64,000 bases of DNA from Clostridia bacterium (GCA_017416345.1 JAFQCR010000027.1:62001-126000); one strand, 5' to 3'; numbered from the stretch's first letter, positions 1 to 9,457 are shown. Made by a program: numbers and translations. Notes: generated from the letters alone by a model not told the origin.

Positions 1-3000
1 TGCTCTGCAGTTTCGGCAGTATAGTTGGCATAGCTTGTTTTGATGCCGAAGTCACTGCCTGCGTTGCCGTCAACACCGATCCTGACACCGTTGTTTCCGC
101 TGTTGGTACCTATAACGACACCCTTGCCGTCATACTCACCGTATTTATACTGTGTAGAATTATGCATATAGGTTGCGGTAATTCCGTAAGGTGCATTTCC
201 CTCAAAGGTAAGCTCAACCAATTTATCATACAGCTCAAAATCTGTATAGCTACTGCCGTAAACAATGTTTACATTCTGAAGATATGTATTGTTTGCACCG
301 ACAGTTACAGCCTTCCATTCTGCCTCGGTGCCGCCGAAATAAACAGTTTTAAGAGACGAACAGCCATTAAATGCACCGCTCATTATCTCCGTAACGCTGT
401 CTGGAATGGAAACAGACGTGATGTCTTTACTGCTTGCAAAAGCATTTTCTTCGATAGCCGTCACAGTCCTGTCACCGATCTTTTCGGGTATAACAGCATC
501 CTTGATAGCCGAAGTATAACCCGTAAGCGTATCGCCTGCAACCTCATACTCCACATTTCCTTCGATCTTTTCGATCTTCACATAATCGAGATACCATCGG
601 CCTTTAATACCGTCGCAGCGCAGGTTGAGCTGCGGATATGTAACAGTACTGTGGGTAGTGATATCCATCGTTGCGGTTATCCAGTCGGTGTCCTCCTTCA
701 ATGCATAGAAACCTGCGGCATTGCTGCGTTCAACACCGTTTTCGGCCGTTATATTAACTCTGTTGCCGGAGTATTTATGCGACTTAAGATCATTTGCAAG
801 ATCTCCGCTGCGTGTGTTGGATGAGCCGTAGCCCTGGCTGAGCACAGCCTGAACATCGAGATAATTTCGGTTAATTTTATTGGAGTAATTGTATGCACCT
901 GCGCAGATCTTAAAGCGGTAGGTCAAACGGTAGGTGGAGTTAGGCTCCATTTCAAACGCCGCACCGTACTGCTCTGCAGTTTCGGCAGTATAGTTGGCAT
1001 AGCTTGTTTTGATACCGAAGTCACTGCCTGCGTTACCGTCAGCACCCAGTCGGAAGCTGTTATTCTGCGAATCGGTACCGACCACAACACCCTTGCCGTC
1101 GTAATAGCCGTAATGATACTGATCCGAATTATGCAGATAGGTAGCAGTAACTCCGTAAGGCGCATCACCCTCAAAGGTAAGCTCCGCCACCTTATCGGCT
1201 ATTTCAACCTTGGTAATATTTTTTACAAGGATGATCTCGGAATTAAGCAGATATTGGTTATCGGTTCCGATGCCCATAGCCTTCCAATCGGAGGCAGGGC
1301 CTTCAAAATTAACCGTTTTAAAATTTACGCATTCATCAAAAGCATAGCTTCCGATATGAGTCACGGTATAAGGAATCGTAAGCGTTTCAATACCTATTGC
1401 GGCAAAAAATGCCTTGTTGCCAATATAGGTCAAGCCCTTTGGGATAACTACCGAGGTGAGCCCGGTATCAAAAGAAAAAGCGCCTTTTCCGATAGCTTTG
1501 ACGTCATTGGGAATTGTGATCGAGGTAAGTGTGATGCAGAAGGAAAACGCCTCTTCCCCTATGCCGGTCACGCCGTCGGGTATGTTGACGGTTGTAAGGT
1601 TTTGGCAATATTTGAAGGCTCTGTCCCCTATATTTGTCACGCTTTGAGGGATAGTGACCGAAGTGAGGTTTCGGTTGAAAGAAAACGCATCGCCTGCGAT
1701 CGACAAGGTTCCGGACTTTATGCTGTAAGCACCGGAATAATTATCAAGAACCTCTATCAAATGCTTGCCGATAAACAAGGATTTTCCGATCCAGTTGGCG
1801 CTGTTCTTATAATAACCCGTGTTTATAAAAGCACGGCTGCCGATGCTCAGCGGAACATTAGGAAGCGAGACCGAGGTAAGGCTCACGCAATCCTCAAATG
1901 CATTGTCACCTATCCTCAAAACGCTGTCGGGAACGGTGATGGAGGTAAGATCGGAGCAATAATGAAAAGCATCATCGGCAACGGTCAAGGTTCCGGGCTT
2001 TACGGTATAATCACCCGAAAGCGAGACCTTTGCGTTGACCAAATGTTTACCGATATACAAAACACCGTTATCCCAGTTATCACTGTTCAGGCAGTAAGCA
2101 CTTCCGCAAAATACATCACAGCCCATTCTGTTAACACTGTCCGGCAATGTAACAGAACCGAGGCTTGTGCAGTTATAAAACGCTCTGTCACCGATCTTCA
2201 GAACGCCGTCGGGAATAGCTACCGAGGTAAGACCCGTGCATCCACGAAATGAATTGACACCGATCTCGGTCACACCGTCGGGGATGTTGACCGACATAAG
2301 ACCCGTGCAATTCTTAAAAGCATTGTCTGCAATAGCGGCAACGCTTTTATCGGTAGGAATAACACTGTTTTTGCAGCCCAGAACCAAGGTTTTGGTCGGG
2401 GTCTCGATAAGACAGTTATTGCTTGAGTGATAGTATTTATTGCCGCTGTCGACCTTAATGCTTGTCAATGTAGCGGGACATCCGTCAAACGCATTTCGGT
2501 CAATACTTATCACACTTGCGGGAATGCTGATCGATGTCAAATTAATGCACTTTGAAAAAGCAAAGGCATCAATGCCGACCACCGCATAGGTCTTACCGTT
2601 AGCGGTTACCGTTTTCGGAACCGTTGCAAAGGTTGCTTTGGGGTCGTAGCTCTTCACCGTAGCGGTCAATGTACCGTCATAAAATCTGTAACCAACATTG
2701 CTCGTTGAGGAATAATGCCAAGTAGCATTATTAAGGATATCGTTATGAGCGTCGATCTTGATATTGGATCTGTCCAAAAAAGAGCCGCCGTAATAAATAT
2801 CGGTCAGCTGATAGCAAAACTCAAAAGCATAATCACCAATTTCCGTCACACCAACACCGAAGGTGACCGATGTAAGTGCAGAGCAGGCATAAAACGCATC
2901 GACACCGACGGTAGCCACGCTGTCGGGGATAGTTACCGATGTGAGCTTGGTACAATTGGCAAAAGCGAAATCAAATATACCGACAACGGGATGACCGCCA

Positions 3001-3188
3001 AGCGTTGACGGTATAGTCACCGCACCGCTGATGGATGTATTAACATCGGTTATGGTAGCCTTGCTGTCATTGACCGTATAAGTGTAGTTGCCGCTTGTAG
3101 CAGCATTTGCCGAAAGATCAAGTAATCCAAAAGGCAAAACCGAAACCATAAGAATGATCGCCAGGGTAATTGATAACGCTCTTTTCAT
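1..3188 (-). CDS. Secreted BspA-type leucine-rich-repeat protein (partial)
   Basis: The frame is open from an ATG at 3188 to the left edge (1062 codons, no stop). A GGGGGAG ribosome site lies just upstream. Residues 1-30 form a signal peptide (positive MKR, hydrophobic stretch, ANA-A cleavage site). Many copies follow of a roughly 23-residue unit of the form LTSVTIPDSV..IG..AF..C, typical of the LRR_5/BspA family of surface or secreted proteins that bind host or matrix ligands. Near 1-120 and 970-1090 (coding-strand order reversed) the same non-LRR segment, containing GSDFGIKTSYANYTAETAEQ, occurs twice 969 bp apart, so LRR blocks alternate with a beta-sandwich-like module resembling a carbohydrate-binding domain. 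The C-terminus lies outside, so anchoring is unknown. The LRR call is firm; ligand and module identity are not. Confidence 0.9.
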   Translation of the reverse strand, partial: MKRALSITLAIILMVSVLPFGLLDLSANAATSGNYTYTVNDSKATITDVNTSISGAVTIPSTLGGHPVVGIFDFAFANCTKLTSVTIPDSVATVGVDAFYACSALTSVTFGVGVTEIGDYAFEFCYQLTDIYYGGSFLDRSNIKIDAHNDILNNATWHYSSTSNVGYRFYDGTLTATVKSYDPKATFATVPKTVTANGKTYAVVGIDAFAFSKCINLTSISIPASVISIDRNAFDGCPATLTSIKVDSGNKYYHSSNNCLIETPTKTLVLGCKNSVIPTDKSVAAIADNAFKNCTGLMSVNIPDGVTEIGVNSFRGCTGLTSVAIPDGVLKIGDRAFYNCTSLGSVTLPDSVNRMGCDVFCGSAYCLNSDNWDNGVLYIGKHLVNAKVSLSGDYTVKPGTLTVADDAFHYCSDLTSITVPDSVLRIGDNAFEDCVSLTSVSLPNVPLSIGSRAFINTGYYKNSANWIGKSLFIGKHLIEVLDNYSGAYSIKSGTLSIAGDAFSFNRNLTSVTIPQSVTNIGDRAFKYCQNLTTVNIPDGVTGIGEEAFSFCITLTSITIPNDVKAIGKGAFSFDTGLTSVVIPKGLTYIGNKAFFAAIGIETLTIPYTVTHIGSYAFDECVNFKTVNFEGPASDWKAMGIGTDNQYLLNSEIILVKNITKVEIADKVAELTFEGDAPYGVTATYLHNSDQYHYGYYDGKGVVVGTDSQNNSFRLGADGNAGSDFGIKTSYANYTAETAEQYGAAFEMEPNSTYRLTYRFKICAGAYNYSNKINRNYLDVQAVLSQGYGSSNTRSGDLANDLKSHKYSGNRVNITAENGVERSNAAGFYALKEDTDWITATMDITTHSTVTYPQLNLRCDGIKGRWYLDYVKIEKIEGNVEYEVAGDTLTGYTSAIKDAVIPEKIGDRTVTAIEENAFASSKDITSVSIPDSVTEIMSGAFNGCSSLKTVYFGGTEAEWKAVTVGANNTYLQNVNIVYGSSYTDFELYDKLVELTFEGNAPYGITATYMHNSTQYKYGEYDGKGVVIGTNSGNNGVRIGVDGNAGSDFGIKTSYANYTAETAE

Positions 3189-3254
3189 TGAAGCTCCCCC
3201 AAATTGTTATATTGAACAAAATAAACGAATCATGATGACTTTTCTTTATTTTTT

Positions 3255-3283
3255 AGTATAAGCAAAATAAAACGTTTTGTAAA
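3255..3283 (-). promoter_or_regulatory. Sigma-A-type promoter of the LRR protein gene
   Basis: On the minus strand TTTACA (3283-3278) and TATACT (3260-3255) are 17 bp apart, about 70 bp upstream of the ATG at 3188. Both boxes match the consensus at five of six positions. Confidence 0.55.
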
Positions 3284-3479
3284 TTGTAAAAACGAAACTT
3301 GTTTATCATTTTCGAAACTAATTTTAAAAAACAACCTAATATGCAATTCGATATTATCGGTTTTCGGCAGCAAAAGCTGAAATTTGGAAGATTTTTTGAA
3401 TAAAAATACAGAAAAAACGGTATTTTTTCAAAATAATGGTCACTTTTCGGTGAAATGCGCAGTATTTTATTAAAAATCA

Positions 3480-3508
3480 TTGACATTTGAACAAAAAAAC
3501 GCTAATAT
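3480..3508 (+). promoter_or_regulatory. Sigma-A-type promoter of the pot operon
   Basis: TTGACA (3480-3485) and TAATAT (3503-3508) are 17 bp apart. Transcription would begin near 3515, giving a leader of about 180 nt before potA. The rest of the 509-bp gap (3189-3697) holds only the LRR gene promoter and this leader. Confidence 0.65.
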
Positions 3509-3560
3509 ATCTCTAATGCGTTTTTGCATCTGTGTTGAAATTAGCTATATCAAGTTTTGT

Positions 3561-3697
3561 GCCGTAGTCCCGACGGCTTATTACCGTCAGAGGACTATGA
3601 AAAACCCTTTGCGGAGGGCACTTGACAGAGATATGGCGGGATCGCGCAGAGCCATTATGGTTTTGTCGGCCTTATTGCCGCAAAGGGGGATGCTTAA
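3561..3697 (+). promoter_or_regulatory. Structured leader RNA of potABCD with sequestered ribosome site
   Basis: A hairpin forms at about 3562-3598 (GTAGTCC with GGACTAT, then GACGG with CCGTC, loop CTTATTA). CCCTTTGCGG at 3605-3614 is exactly complementary to CCGCAAAGGG at 3678-3687, and the second strand contains the potA Shine-Dalgarno AAAGGGGG. A competing small hairpin (CGGC 3667-3670 with GCCG 3677-3680, loop CTTATT) uses part of the same strand, so two exclusive folds exist. ATGGC/GCCAT at 3633-3655 pair inside the long stem. I do not recognise it as a known riboswitch class. A role in translational control is inferred from the pairing with the ribosome site. Confidence 0.55.
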
Positions 3698-3701
3698 ATG
3701 A
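3597..3701 (+). CDS. Possible 34-residue leader peptide upstream of potA
   Basis: An ATG at 3597 opens a 34-codon frame beginning [12 protein letters not shown] and ending in TGA at 3699-3701, which overlaps the potA ATG as ATGA. It runs through the leader stem, so its translation would open the stem that hides the potA ribosome site. Its own ribosome site (AGAGGA, 3589-3594) is only 2 nt from the ATG, which is too close for efficient initiation and lowers confidence. Polyamine-sensing leader peptides are known for other polyamine genes (speFL in Escherichia coli), but no sequence similarity is claimed. Confidence 0.25.
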   Translation: MKNPLRRALDRDMAGSRRAIMVLSALLPQRGMLK

Positions 3702-4843
3702 GCAAAGAAAATATTATTGAATTAAAAGACATCCGCATGTCGTATGACGGAGAAACTGTGCTTGACGGTATCGATCTTACCATCAAGGACGGAGAGTTTG
3801 TCACATTCCTTGGCCCTTCGGGTTGCGGAAAGACCACCACTCTTCGTATCATCGCCGGTTTTGAGTCGCAGGACAGCGGAGATGTTTTTTTTGAAGGCAA
3901 AAATATTAACGCAGTACCGCCTCACAAAAGAAACATCAATACGATTTTTCAGCGTTATGCCCTTTTCCCTCATCTGAATGTTTACGACAATGTTGCATTC
4001 GGTCTGAAGGTCAAGAAAACGCCTAGATCCGAAATACACGACAAGGTCTTGGAAATGCTTGAGCTTGTCAACCTTAAGGGTCTTGAAAAGCGCAAGATAG
4101 ATACGCTTTCGGGCGGTCAGCAGCAGCGTGTCGCCATTGCCCGTGCCATTATCAATCATCCGAAGGTCCTGCTTTTGGATGAGCCTTTGTCTGCACTTGA
4201 CTTAAAGCTCCGCAAGGATATGCAGGTCGAATTGAAAAATCTGCAGAAGCGTACGGGTATCACCTTTATTTTTGTCACCCACGATCAGGAAGAAGCGCTT
4301 TCGATGTCGGACACCGTTGTGGTTATGGATAAAGGTAAGATCCAGCAGATCGGCTCCCCTGCAGATATCTACAACGAGCCCAAAAATGCCTTTGTAGCCG
4401 ACTTTATAGGTGAGAGTAATATCATTGACGGTATTATGAAAAAGGACCTTCTGGTGCAGATAAACGGCAGAGATTTTGAATGTCTTGATGCAGGCTTCGG
4501 CGTAAACGAGAGCGTTGACGTTGTCATCCGCCCCGAGGACGTTGATATTGTTCCTAAAGACAAAGGAATGCTTGAGGGCGTTGTCACCTCGGTCACCTTC
4601 CTTGGCGTTCACTATGAGATAATCGTTGATATAAACAACTTCAAATGGATGATACAGACCACCGATTTTCACGATGTCGGCGAAACGGTCGGCTTGTTCA
4701 TTGAGCCCGATGCCATTCATATTATGAGAAAGAGTGAATATTCGGGTAAATTCGGTGACTACAGTTCTTACAGCGACGAGCTTGACGAAATGAACGAGGA
4801 GGCTGCCGAGGCGGCCGCTGCGGAGGGCAATGCCGATGACTAA
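3698..4843 (+). CDS. potA: Spermidine/putrescine ABC transporter ATPase PotA
   Basis: This 381-residue protein is the ATP-hydrolysing subunit of a polyamine importer at the inner face of the membrane. Walker A is GPSGCGKT (39-46), the signature LSGGQ is at 137-141, Walker B VLLLDEP at 157-163 and the switch histidine at 195. A C-terminal TOBE-type domain (about 240-350) is usual for PotA/MalK-type ATPases. The last 25 residues are an Asp/Glu/Ala-rich tail with no obvious function. It is the first gene of potABCD, whose members overlap one another. The ribosome site AAAGGGGG lies 8 nt upstream of the ATG and inside a leader stem. Confidence 0.95.
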   Translation: MSKENIIELKDIRMSYDGETVLDGIDLTIKDGEFVTFLGPSGCGKTTTLRIIAGFESQDSGDVFFEGKNINAVPPHKRNINTIFQRYALFPHLNVYDNVAFGLKVKKTPRSEIHDKVLEMLELVNLKGLEKRKIDTLSGGQQQRVAIARAIINHPKVLLLDEPLSALDLKLRKDMQVELKNLQKRTGITFIFVTHDQEEALSMSDTVVVMDKGKIQQIGSPADIYNEPKNAFVADFIGESNIIDGIMKKDLLVQINGRDFECLDAGFGVNESVDVVIRPEDVDIVPKDKGMLEGVVTSVTFLGVHYEIIVDINNFKWMIQTTDFHDVGETVGLFIEPDAIHIMRKSEYSGKFGDYSSYSDELDEMNEEAAEAAAAEGNADD

Positions 4844-5684
4844 AGCTAAAAGCGGACAGGTGGCGCTTAATGCGCCTTACCTGCTGTGGGCTGTCGCTTT
4901 CATTGTCGTACCGCTGATATTTGTTGCTTATTATGCGTTTACGACGGCGGACGGCGGCTTTACCTTTCAGAACATTATTACCTTTTTCACACACAAGCAG
5001 TATATGACGGTATTCTGGCGATCGATGCTTTACGCATTATGGGCTACCTTGATATGCCTTCTTATCGCTTATCCTTTTGCTTACTGTATGTCAAAGGTCA
5101 ATATGTCAAGCCAGCGTATGCTTATGCTGCTGGTCATGCTACCCATGCTTATGAACCTTATCGTCCGTACATATTCCTGGCAGCAGATATTAGAGCGTAA
5201 CGGACTTATAAACAAACTGTTGGAAAGCATCGGACTCGAGCCTGTTCAGTTTTTGGGTAACGCAGGCGTTATCATTTTCGGTATGGTGTATAACTACCTG
5301 CCGTTTATGATCTTGCCGATTTATTCAAGCATATCAAAGGTCGATAAGTCGCTTTTGGAGGCTTCAAACGACCTTGGATGTAACGCATTCGGCACGGTTC
5401 GCCGTGTTATCTTACCCATGAGCCTGCCCGGTATTTTGTCGGGTATTACCATGGTATTTGTGCCTTGTGTCAGTACCTTCTATATCTCACGTCAGTTTTC
5501 GGACGGTAACATCAAGATGATCGGTGACGTTATTGAGGATAAATTCTACCGTTCAAGCGTTCCTGATTACAACATCGGTGCAACCATTTCCTTGGTCTTG
5601 ATGCTGATAATCCTTATCAGCCTTGCCGTTGTCAACAAATTCTCCGACGGCGACGATGAAAGCGGCGGAGGTGTTGTGATATGA
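4836..5684 (+). CDS. potB: Polyamine ABC transporter permease PotB
   Basis: This membrane permease has about six hydrophobic segments and the permease loop [20 protein letters not shown] near residues 175-195, where PotA docks. A start at 4836 (MTKAKSGQ, 282 residues) is preferred over ATG 4830 because GGAGGG at 4822-4827 lies 8 nt from 4836 but only 2 nt from 4830. The gene begins inside the end of potA and its TGA overlaps the potC ATG, so translation is probably coupled. Function follows from the family and the complete potABCD set. Confidence 0.93.
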   Translation: MTKAKSGQVALNAPYLLWAVAFIVVPLIFVAYYAFTTADGGFTFQNIITFFTHKQYMTVFWRSMLYALWATLICLLIAYPFAYCMSKVNMSSQRMLMLLVMLPMLMNLIVRTYSWQQILERNGLINKLLESIGLEPVQFLGNAGVIIFGMVYNYLPFMILPIYSSISKVDKSLLEASNDLGCNAFGTVRRVILPMSLPGILSGITMVFVPCVSTFYISRQFSDGNIKMIGDVIEDKFYRSSVPDYNIGATISLVLMLIILISLAVVNKFSDGDDESGGGVVI

Positions 5685-6490
5685 GCAAGCTCCGTTGGAT
5701 ATTTATAGGTATTATTCTGATTTTGCTGTATGCACCTATCATCGTTATGATAGTGTTCTCGTTCAACGAGGCCAACAGTACCTCTATTTTTGAGGGCTTT
5801 TCGCTCCGCTGGTACAAGGATCTTTTCCAATACGGCGGCGACCTGCTTGGCGCTTTGAGAAACACACTGGTGCTTGCGGTTTTATCATCGGTAATTTCCA
5901 CCGTTCTGGGCACCGTTGCGGCTGTCGGTATTTCCAAAATGAAAAAAGCATGGGTAAAAAGCTCGGTTATGTCGGTCACCAATATTCCGTTGATGAACCC
6001 CGAGGTCGTGACCGGTATTTCCATGATGCTGATGTTTGTTTTTGTCGGTAAGATGCTTGACCTTGCAAATTCGGTCAATTTCTTTACTATTCTTATTGCA
6101 CACATCACCTTCGGTCTGCCCTACGTTATTCTCAACGTTTTGCCGAGGCTTCGTTCTACCGACAAGCATCTGACCGAGGCGGCAATGGATCTTGGCTGTA
6201 CACCCGTTCAGGCATTTTTCAAGGCCGTTCTCCCCTCTATCACCCCCGGTATCATCGTCGGCTTCATTATGGCATTTACAATGTCATTGGATGATTTTGT
6301 CATCAGTTATTTCACCAACGGCACCTATCAGACTCTGCCGTTGCTCATCTACTCCATGACAAGAAAACCCATGAAGCCGGATGTTTACGCTTTGGAAAGC
6401 ATAATGTTCCTTATTATCCTCGTTCTTATGATACTGCTTAACGTCATTCAGAACGACGACAAAAAGAAAGGAGCAAGACTGAAGAAATGA
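5681..6490 (+). CDS. potC: Polyamine ABC transporter permease PotC
   Basis: The second permease subunit has 269 residues and about six membrane segments. It carries the permease docking motif EAAMDLGCTPVQAFFKAVLP in the second half. The ATG at 5681 overlaps the potB stop (ATGA), and its own stop overlaps the potD start in the same way. PotB and PotC together form the translocation pore. The length is normal for PotC. Confidence 0.93.
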   Translation: MSKLRWIFIGIILILLYAPIIVMIVFSFNEANSTSIFEGFSLRWYKDLFQYGGDLLGALRNTLVLAVLSSVISTVLGTVAAVGISKMKKAWVKSSVMSVTNIPLMNPEVVTGISMMLMFVFVGKMLDLANSVNFFTILIAHITFGLPYVILNVLPRLRSTDKHLTEAAMDLGCTPVQAFFKAVLPSITPGIIVGFIMAFTMSLDDFVISYFTNGTYQTLPLLIYSMTRKPMKPDVYALESIMFLIILVLMILLNVIQNDDKKKGARLKK

Positions 6491-7599
6491 AGAAGCTTAT
6501 CTGTGTTATTATTGCGGTCTTGCTGATTTCGGGACTTTTTGTACTGTCCTTCCTTGGTGAATCCAATACCGAGGTCGATGTTGTTGATGAAAAGTATTAC
6601 GAAAACGATTTCAAGGGCATTGAGCTTAACGTTTTCAATTGGGGCGAATACATCTCCGACGGTAGTGAAGGCACACTTGACGTTATTGCCGCTTTTGAGA
6701 AAAAGACAGGTATCAAGGTCAACTACACCACCTACGAAAGCAACGAGGCAATGTATGCCAAGATCAAAAGCGGTTCCGTAAGCTATGACATCATCATTCC
6801 GTCAGATTATATGATCGCACGAATGAGGACCGAGGGTCTTTTGAAGGAGATAGACTACTCCAAGATCCCTAACTATCAATTTATCGATGACCGTTATATG
6901 GATGCTTATTTCGACCCCGAAAATAAGTACACAGTACCTTACAGCGTAGGTATGGTCGGTCTTATCTACAACAAGACGATGGTCGAAGAAGAGCCCGACA
7001 GCTGGGGCGCTATGTGGGATGAGCGTTACAAGGGCAATATTCTGACCTTTAACAACTCCCGTGATGCCTTTGCCATTGCACAGTTCTATCTTGGACTTGA
7101 TGTAAACTCCACCAACAAGGCCGATTGGGACAAGGCGGCCGCCAAATTGAAGGAGCAAAACCCGCTTTTGCAGGGCCGTGTTATGGACGAGGTCTTCAAC
7201 AAAATGGAGGCCGGAAACGCCGCATTGGCTCCCTATTATGCAGGTGATTACCTTACTATGGCCGATGTCAATCCCGATCTTGGCTTTGTTTACCCCAAAG
7301 AAGGCACCAACATTTTTGTTGACTCTATGTGTATCCCCTCAAATTCAAAGAATTATGAGGCGGCGCTGATGTTTATCAATTTTATGCTTGAGCCCGAGGT
7401 CGGACTTGCCAATGCTGAGTACATATGCTATGCAACACCAAACACAGAGGTCATAGACCATCCCGATTATTCGTTGGCAGGTAACGAGATCCTCTACCCC
7501 GAGAATCAGGATGAGATCAAGACCGAATACTACCACGACCTTGACGATGAAACCCGAAAGTATTTTGAAAAGCTTTGGGAAGAGGTCATAATAAACTAA
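6487..7599 (+). CDS. potD: Spermidine/putrescine-binding protein PotD
   Basis: This 370-residue extracellular substrate-binding protein captures polyamine for PotABC. Residues 4-25 are a hydrophobic signal or anchor segment. There is no cysteine in it and hence no lipobox, which is unusual for a Gram-positive binding protein and suggests an uncleaved N-terminal anchor. The mature part begins with the PotD/PotF-type motif LNVFNWGEYISDG and has the usual two-lobe length. Aromatic and acidic residues typical of polyamine sites (W, Y, D, E) are present, but the exact ligand cannot be read from sequence. It is the last gene of the operon and is followed by a strong terminator. Confidence 0.92.
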   Translation: MKKLICVIIAVLLISGLFVLSFLGESNTEVDVVDEKYYENDFKGIELNVFNWGEYISDGSEGTLDVIAAFEKKTGIKVNYTTYESNEAMYAKIKSGSVSYDIIIPSDYMIARMRTEGLLKEIDYSKIPNYQFIDDRYMDAYFDPENKYTVPYSVGMVGLIYNKTMVEEEPDSWGAMWDERYKGNILTFNNSRDAFAIAQFYLGLDVNSTNKADWDKAAAKLKEQNPLLQGRVMDEVFNKMEAGNAALAPYYAGDYLTMADVNPDLGFVYPKEGTNIFVDSMCIPSNSKNYEAALMFINFMLEPEVGLANAEYICYATPNTEVIDHPDYSLAGNEILYPENQDEIKTEYYHDLDDETRKYFEKLWEEVIIN

Positions 7600-7610
7600 A
7601 CAAACAAAAG

Positions 7611-7648
7611 AACACGCCGTTGGCTTTACTGCCGACGGCGTGTTTCCG
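7611..7648. terminator. Bidirectional terminator between potD and the FAD oxidoreductase gene
   Basis: A 14-bp stem (7611-7624 with 7631-7644, one wobble pair) encloses a TTTACT loop. It lies between convergent genes and can serve both strands. Confidence 0.8.
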
Positions 7649-7667
7649 ATATATTGACTTTTTTAGA

Positions 7668-9152
7668 TCAACCGTTTCCGTGCTTCATTTCGACCATAAA
7701 ATCAGAATAATCACCGTCAGCAAGAGACGGGATCTTGCGGAAGCCCTGACCTATGTTGCACTTGTTTTCAACGAGCTTTCTCTGCAGCTTGCCAACGTCA
7801 ACGTTACGAACGTTTACATCATCCTGCAACGACAATGCGCAGGCGGTTCCTGCCGCCTCACCCATTGCCATACAGCACATAACAAGTCTTGTACCGCTCT
7901 GTCCGGGAACGTCGGTCGAAATGTTTCGTCCTGCCGCAAGCACGTTTTCAAGACGAACGGGTACCAATGCACGGTAAGGAATATCATAATAATACTGCTT
8001 TGACATATCAACAAGCTCGGTCATATGAACGCGCTTTATGCCGTCATCGGGCGGCAACTGCGAACCCCAGCCTGCGATATTGGCGATATAAGCCTCCTCG
8101 CCGTCGGGCATTGTTCCCTTGAACCACTTGAGGTTGCCCGATTTAGTAAAGCCGTGAAGGTCGAAACCGTGGTGGCTGATGGCGATAACGTCGTCGAATT
8201 CGCGACCGTATGCGATATCCATACCCGTAAAGCGGTATTCACCGACAATACGGCGGCTTTCACGAACACCAAGCAGAGAACCCGTGTAGCAAAGGAAGGA
8301 GTTCTCAAAACCGGGGATGTTCTCCTTGATAAACTTTGCAAGAATATGGCACTGCTCACGACCTTCGATATACATTCTTGTAAGGTCGTCATTCTTGGTC
8401 GGAAAGCAGTTTCTTGAATGGGCAAAGCAGATGCTGACCTCGTCCATACCGCAGTTTTCGGGACGGTCGGGCACAACGGTCATCCAGTTAAGATGGTTGT
8501 CGATATCGGGAATCTTACCCTCTGCAATAGCCTTTTCGAGGAATTTTATCCATTTGGGGTCTTTTAGTCTAAGCTCGCTCGAGGCATATTCCTGATAATT
8601 AACACCGCCGAGAACAAACTCCAAGGAGCAGCCCATCGACATATGGTCTTCATCACGGCCAACCTCGACCTCACCGCCTGCAAAATAAACAAGGTCGCTG
8701 TCGCCCGAAGCATCGACAAAACGCTTGCCGAAAATGGCACGGTTACCCTCTTTTGTATGGATAACGATACCTTTGACAACGTTTCCGTCAACTATTGTGT
8801 CAACAAGCGGCGTAACAAGCAGAACCTCAACTCCTGCTTCCTTGATCATCTGGTCAAAAACAAGCTTGTGCTTTTCGGGATTGGAGTTTCTTTTTCTGAG
8901 ACCGTTTATTGCTGTCAAGCGGTCAAAAAGCTCATTGCCGAGACCAGAGCAAAAATCAAGAGGAATATTGACGATACCCATTGTTGCAAGTCCGCCCAAG
9001 GCAGAGGTATTTTCAATAAGAATGGTTTTGGCACCTGCCCTGCCTGCGGCAAGTGCCGCACCAGTACCTGCCATACCTCCGCCAACAACAACGACGTCAT
9101 ACTCACCCCAAACGGGTATTTCATTTGCGTTAAAAGCATCAAATTTAATCAT
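7668..9152 (-). CDS. FAD-dependent oxidoreductase (FAD_oxidored family)
   Basis: This 494-residue protein belongs to the FAD-dependent oxidoreductase group represented by PF12831. The dinucleotide-binding motif VVVGGGMAGTGAALAA is at residues 21-36, and a second FAD contact (APGRNIS-like LAAGRNISTDVPGQSG) lies near the C-terminus. No signal peptide is seen. A start at 9152 (MIKFDAF) is chosen because GGGAGAG precedes it by 7 nt and because it overlaps the ferredoxin stop as ATGA. The partner ferredoxin suggests that electrons pass between the flavin and Fe-S clusters. The substrate is unknown; such proteins act on sugars, polyols or organic acids, and the neighbourhood does not decide. Confidence 0.85.
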   Translation of the reverse strand: MIKFDAFNANEIPVWGEYDVVVVGGGMAGTGAALAAGRAGAKTILIENTSALGGLATMGIVNIPLDFCSGLGNELFDRLTAINGLRKRNSNPEKHKLVFDQMIKEAGVEVLLVTPLVDTIVDGNVVKGIVIHTKEGNRAIFGKRFVDASGDSDLVYFAGGEVEVGRDEDHMSMGCSLEFVLGGVNYQEYASSELRLKDPKWIKFLEKAIAEGKIPDIDNHLNWMTVVPDRPENCGMDEVSICFAHSRNCFPTKNDDLTRMYIEGREQCHILAKFIKENIPGFENSFLCYTGSLLGVRESRRIVGEYRFTGMDIAYGREFDDVIAISHHGFDLHGFTKSGNLKWFKGTMPDGEEAYIANIAGWGSQLPPDDGIKRVHMTELVDMSKQYYYDIPYRALVPVRLENVLAAGRNISTDVPGQSGTRLVMCCMAMGEAAGTACALSLQDDVNVRNVDVGKLQRKLVENKCNIGQGFRKIPSLADGDYSDFMVEMKHGNG

Positions 9153-9361
9153 AATTTTCTCTCCCATTCTTCAACTTCGTAAGGTACAATCGCTTCGGGT
9201 TGACAGTTGTTGTAGCAACGTCCGCACCCAACGCATTTGTCAGAGTCGATCACCGCACTGACGTCCTCAATAAGGCTGATAGCCTTAACGGGACATTGGT
9301 AAAGGCAGGTCATACACACAACACAGCCACCTTCAACACGGTATTTGATCTTATTTGCCAT
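9149..9361 (-). CDS. 2x[4Fe-4S] ferredoxin
   Basis: This protein of 70 residues has two cluster motifs, each C-x2-C-x2-C-x3-C: the first at C13, C16, C19, C23 followed by proline, the second at C43, C46, C49, C53. That is the pattern of bacterial-type ferredoxins that carry low-potential electrons. The ATG at 9361 follows AAGGTGG with good spacing; a GTG four codons earlier overlaps that ribosome site and is less likely. The stop overlaps the oxidoreductase start, so the two are translated together and probably act as one redox unit. Confidence 0.88.
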   Translation of the reverse strand: MANKIKYRVEGGCVVCMTCLYQCPVKAISLIEDVSAVIDSDKCVGCGRCYNNCQPEAIVPYEVEEWERKL

Positions 9362-9387
9362 ATCAATCACCACCTTGATCTAACATC

Positions 9388-9416
9388 ATTCTAAATTCAA
9401 AAGGCGTAATTTTCAA
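9388..9416 (-). promoter_or_regulatory. Promoter of the ferredoxin-oxidoreductase operon
   Basis: Minus-strand TTGAAA (9416-9411) and TAGAAT (9393-9388) are 17 bp apart, just upstream of the ferredoxin ribosome site. Confidence 0.6.
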
Positions 9417-9457
9417 TGCACAGATTTACGGATTAGTTGTACAATATTCTTATTTTC

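Noticed and set aside
1113-2252. Plus-strand frame of 379 codons opposite the LRR gene
   Set aside because: It is antisense to the regular LRR units, has no ribosome site, and its repeats (TDLQNAVGNSYRG-like) mirror the LRR repeat on the other strand.
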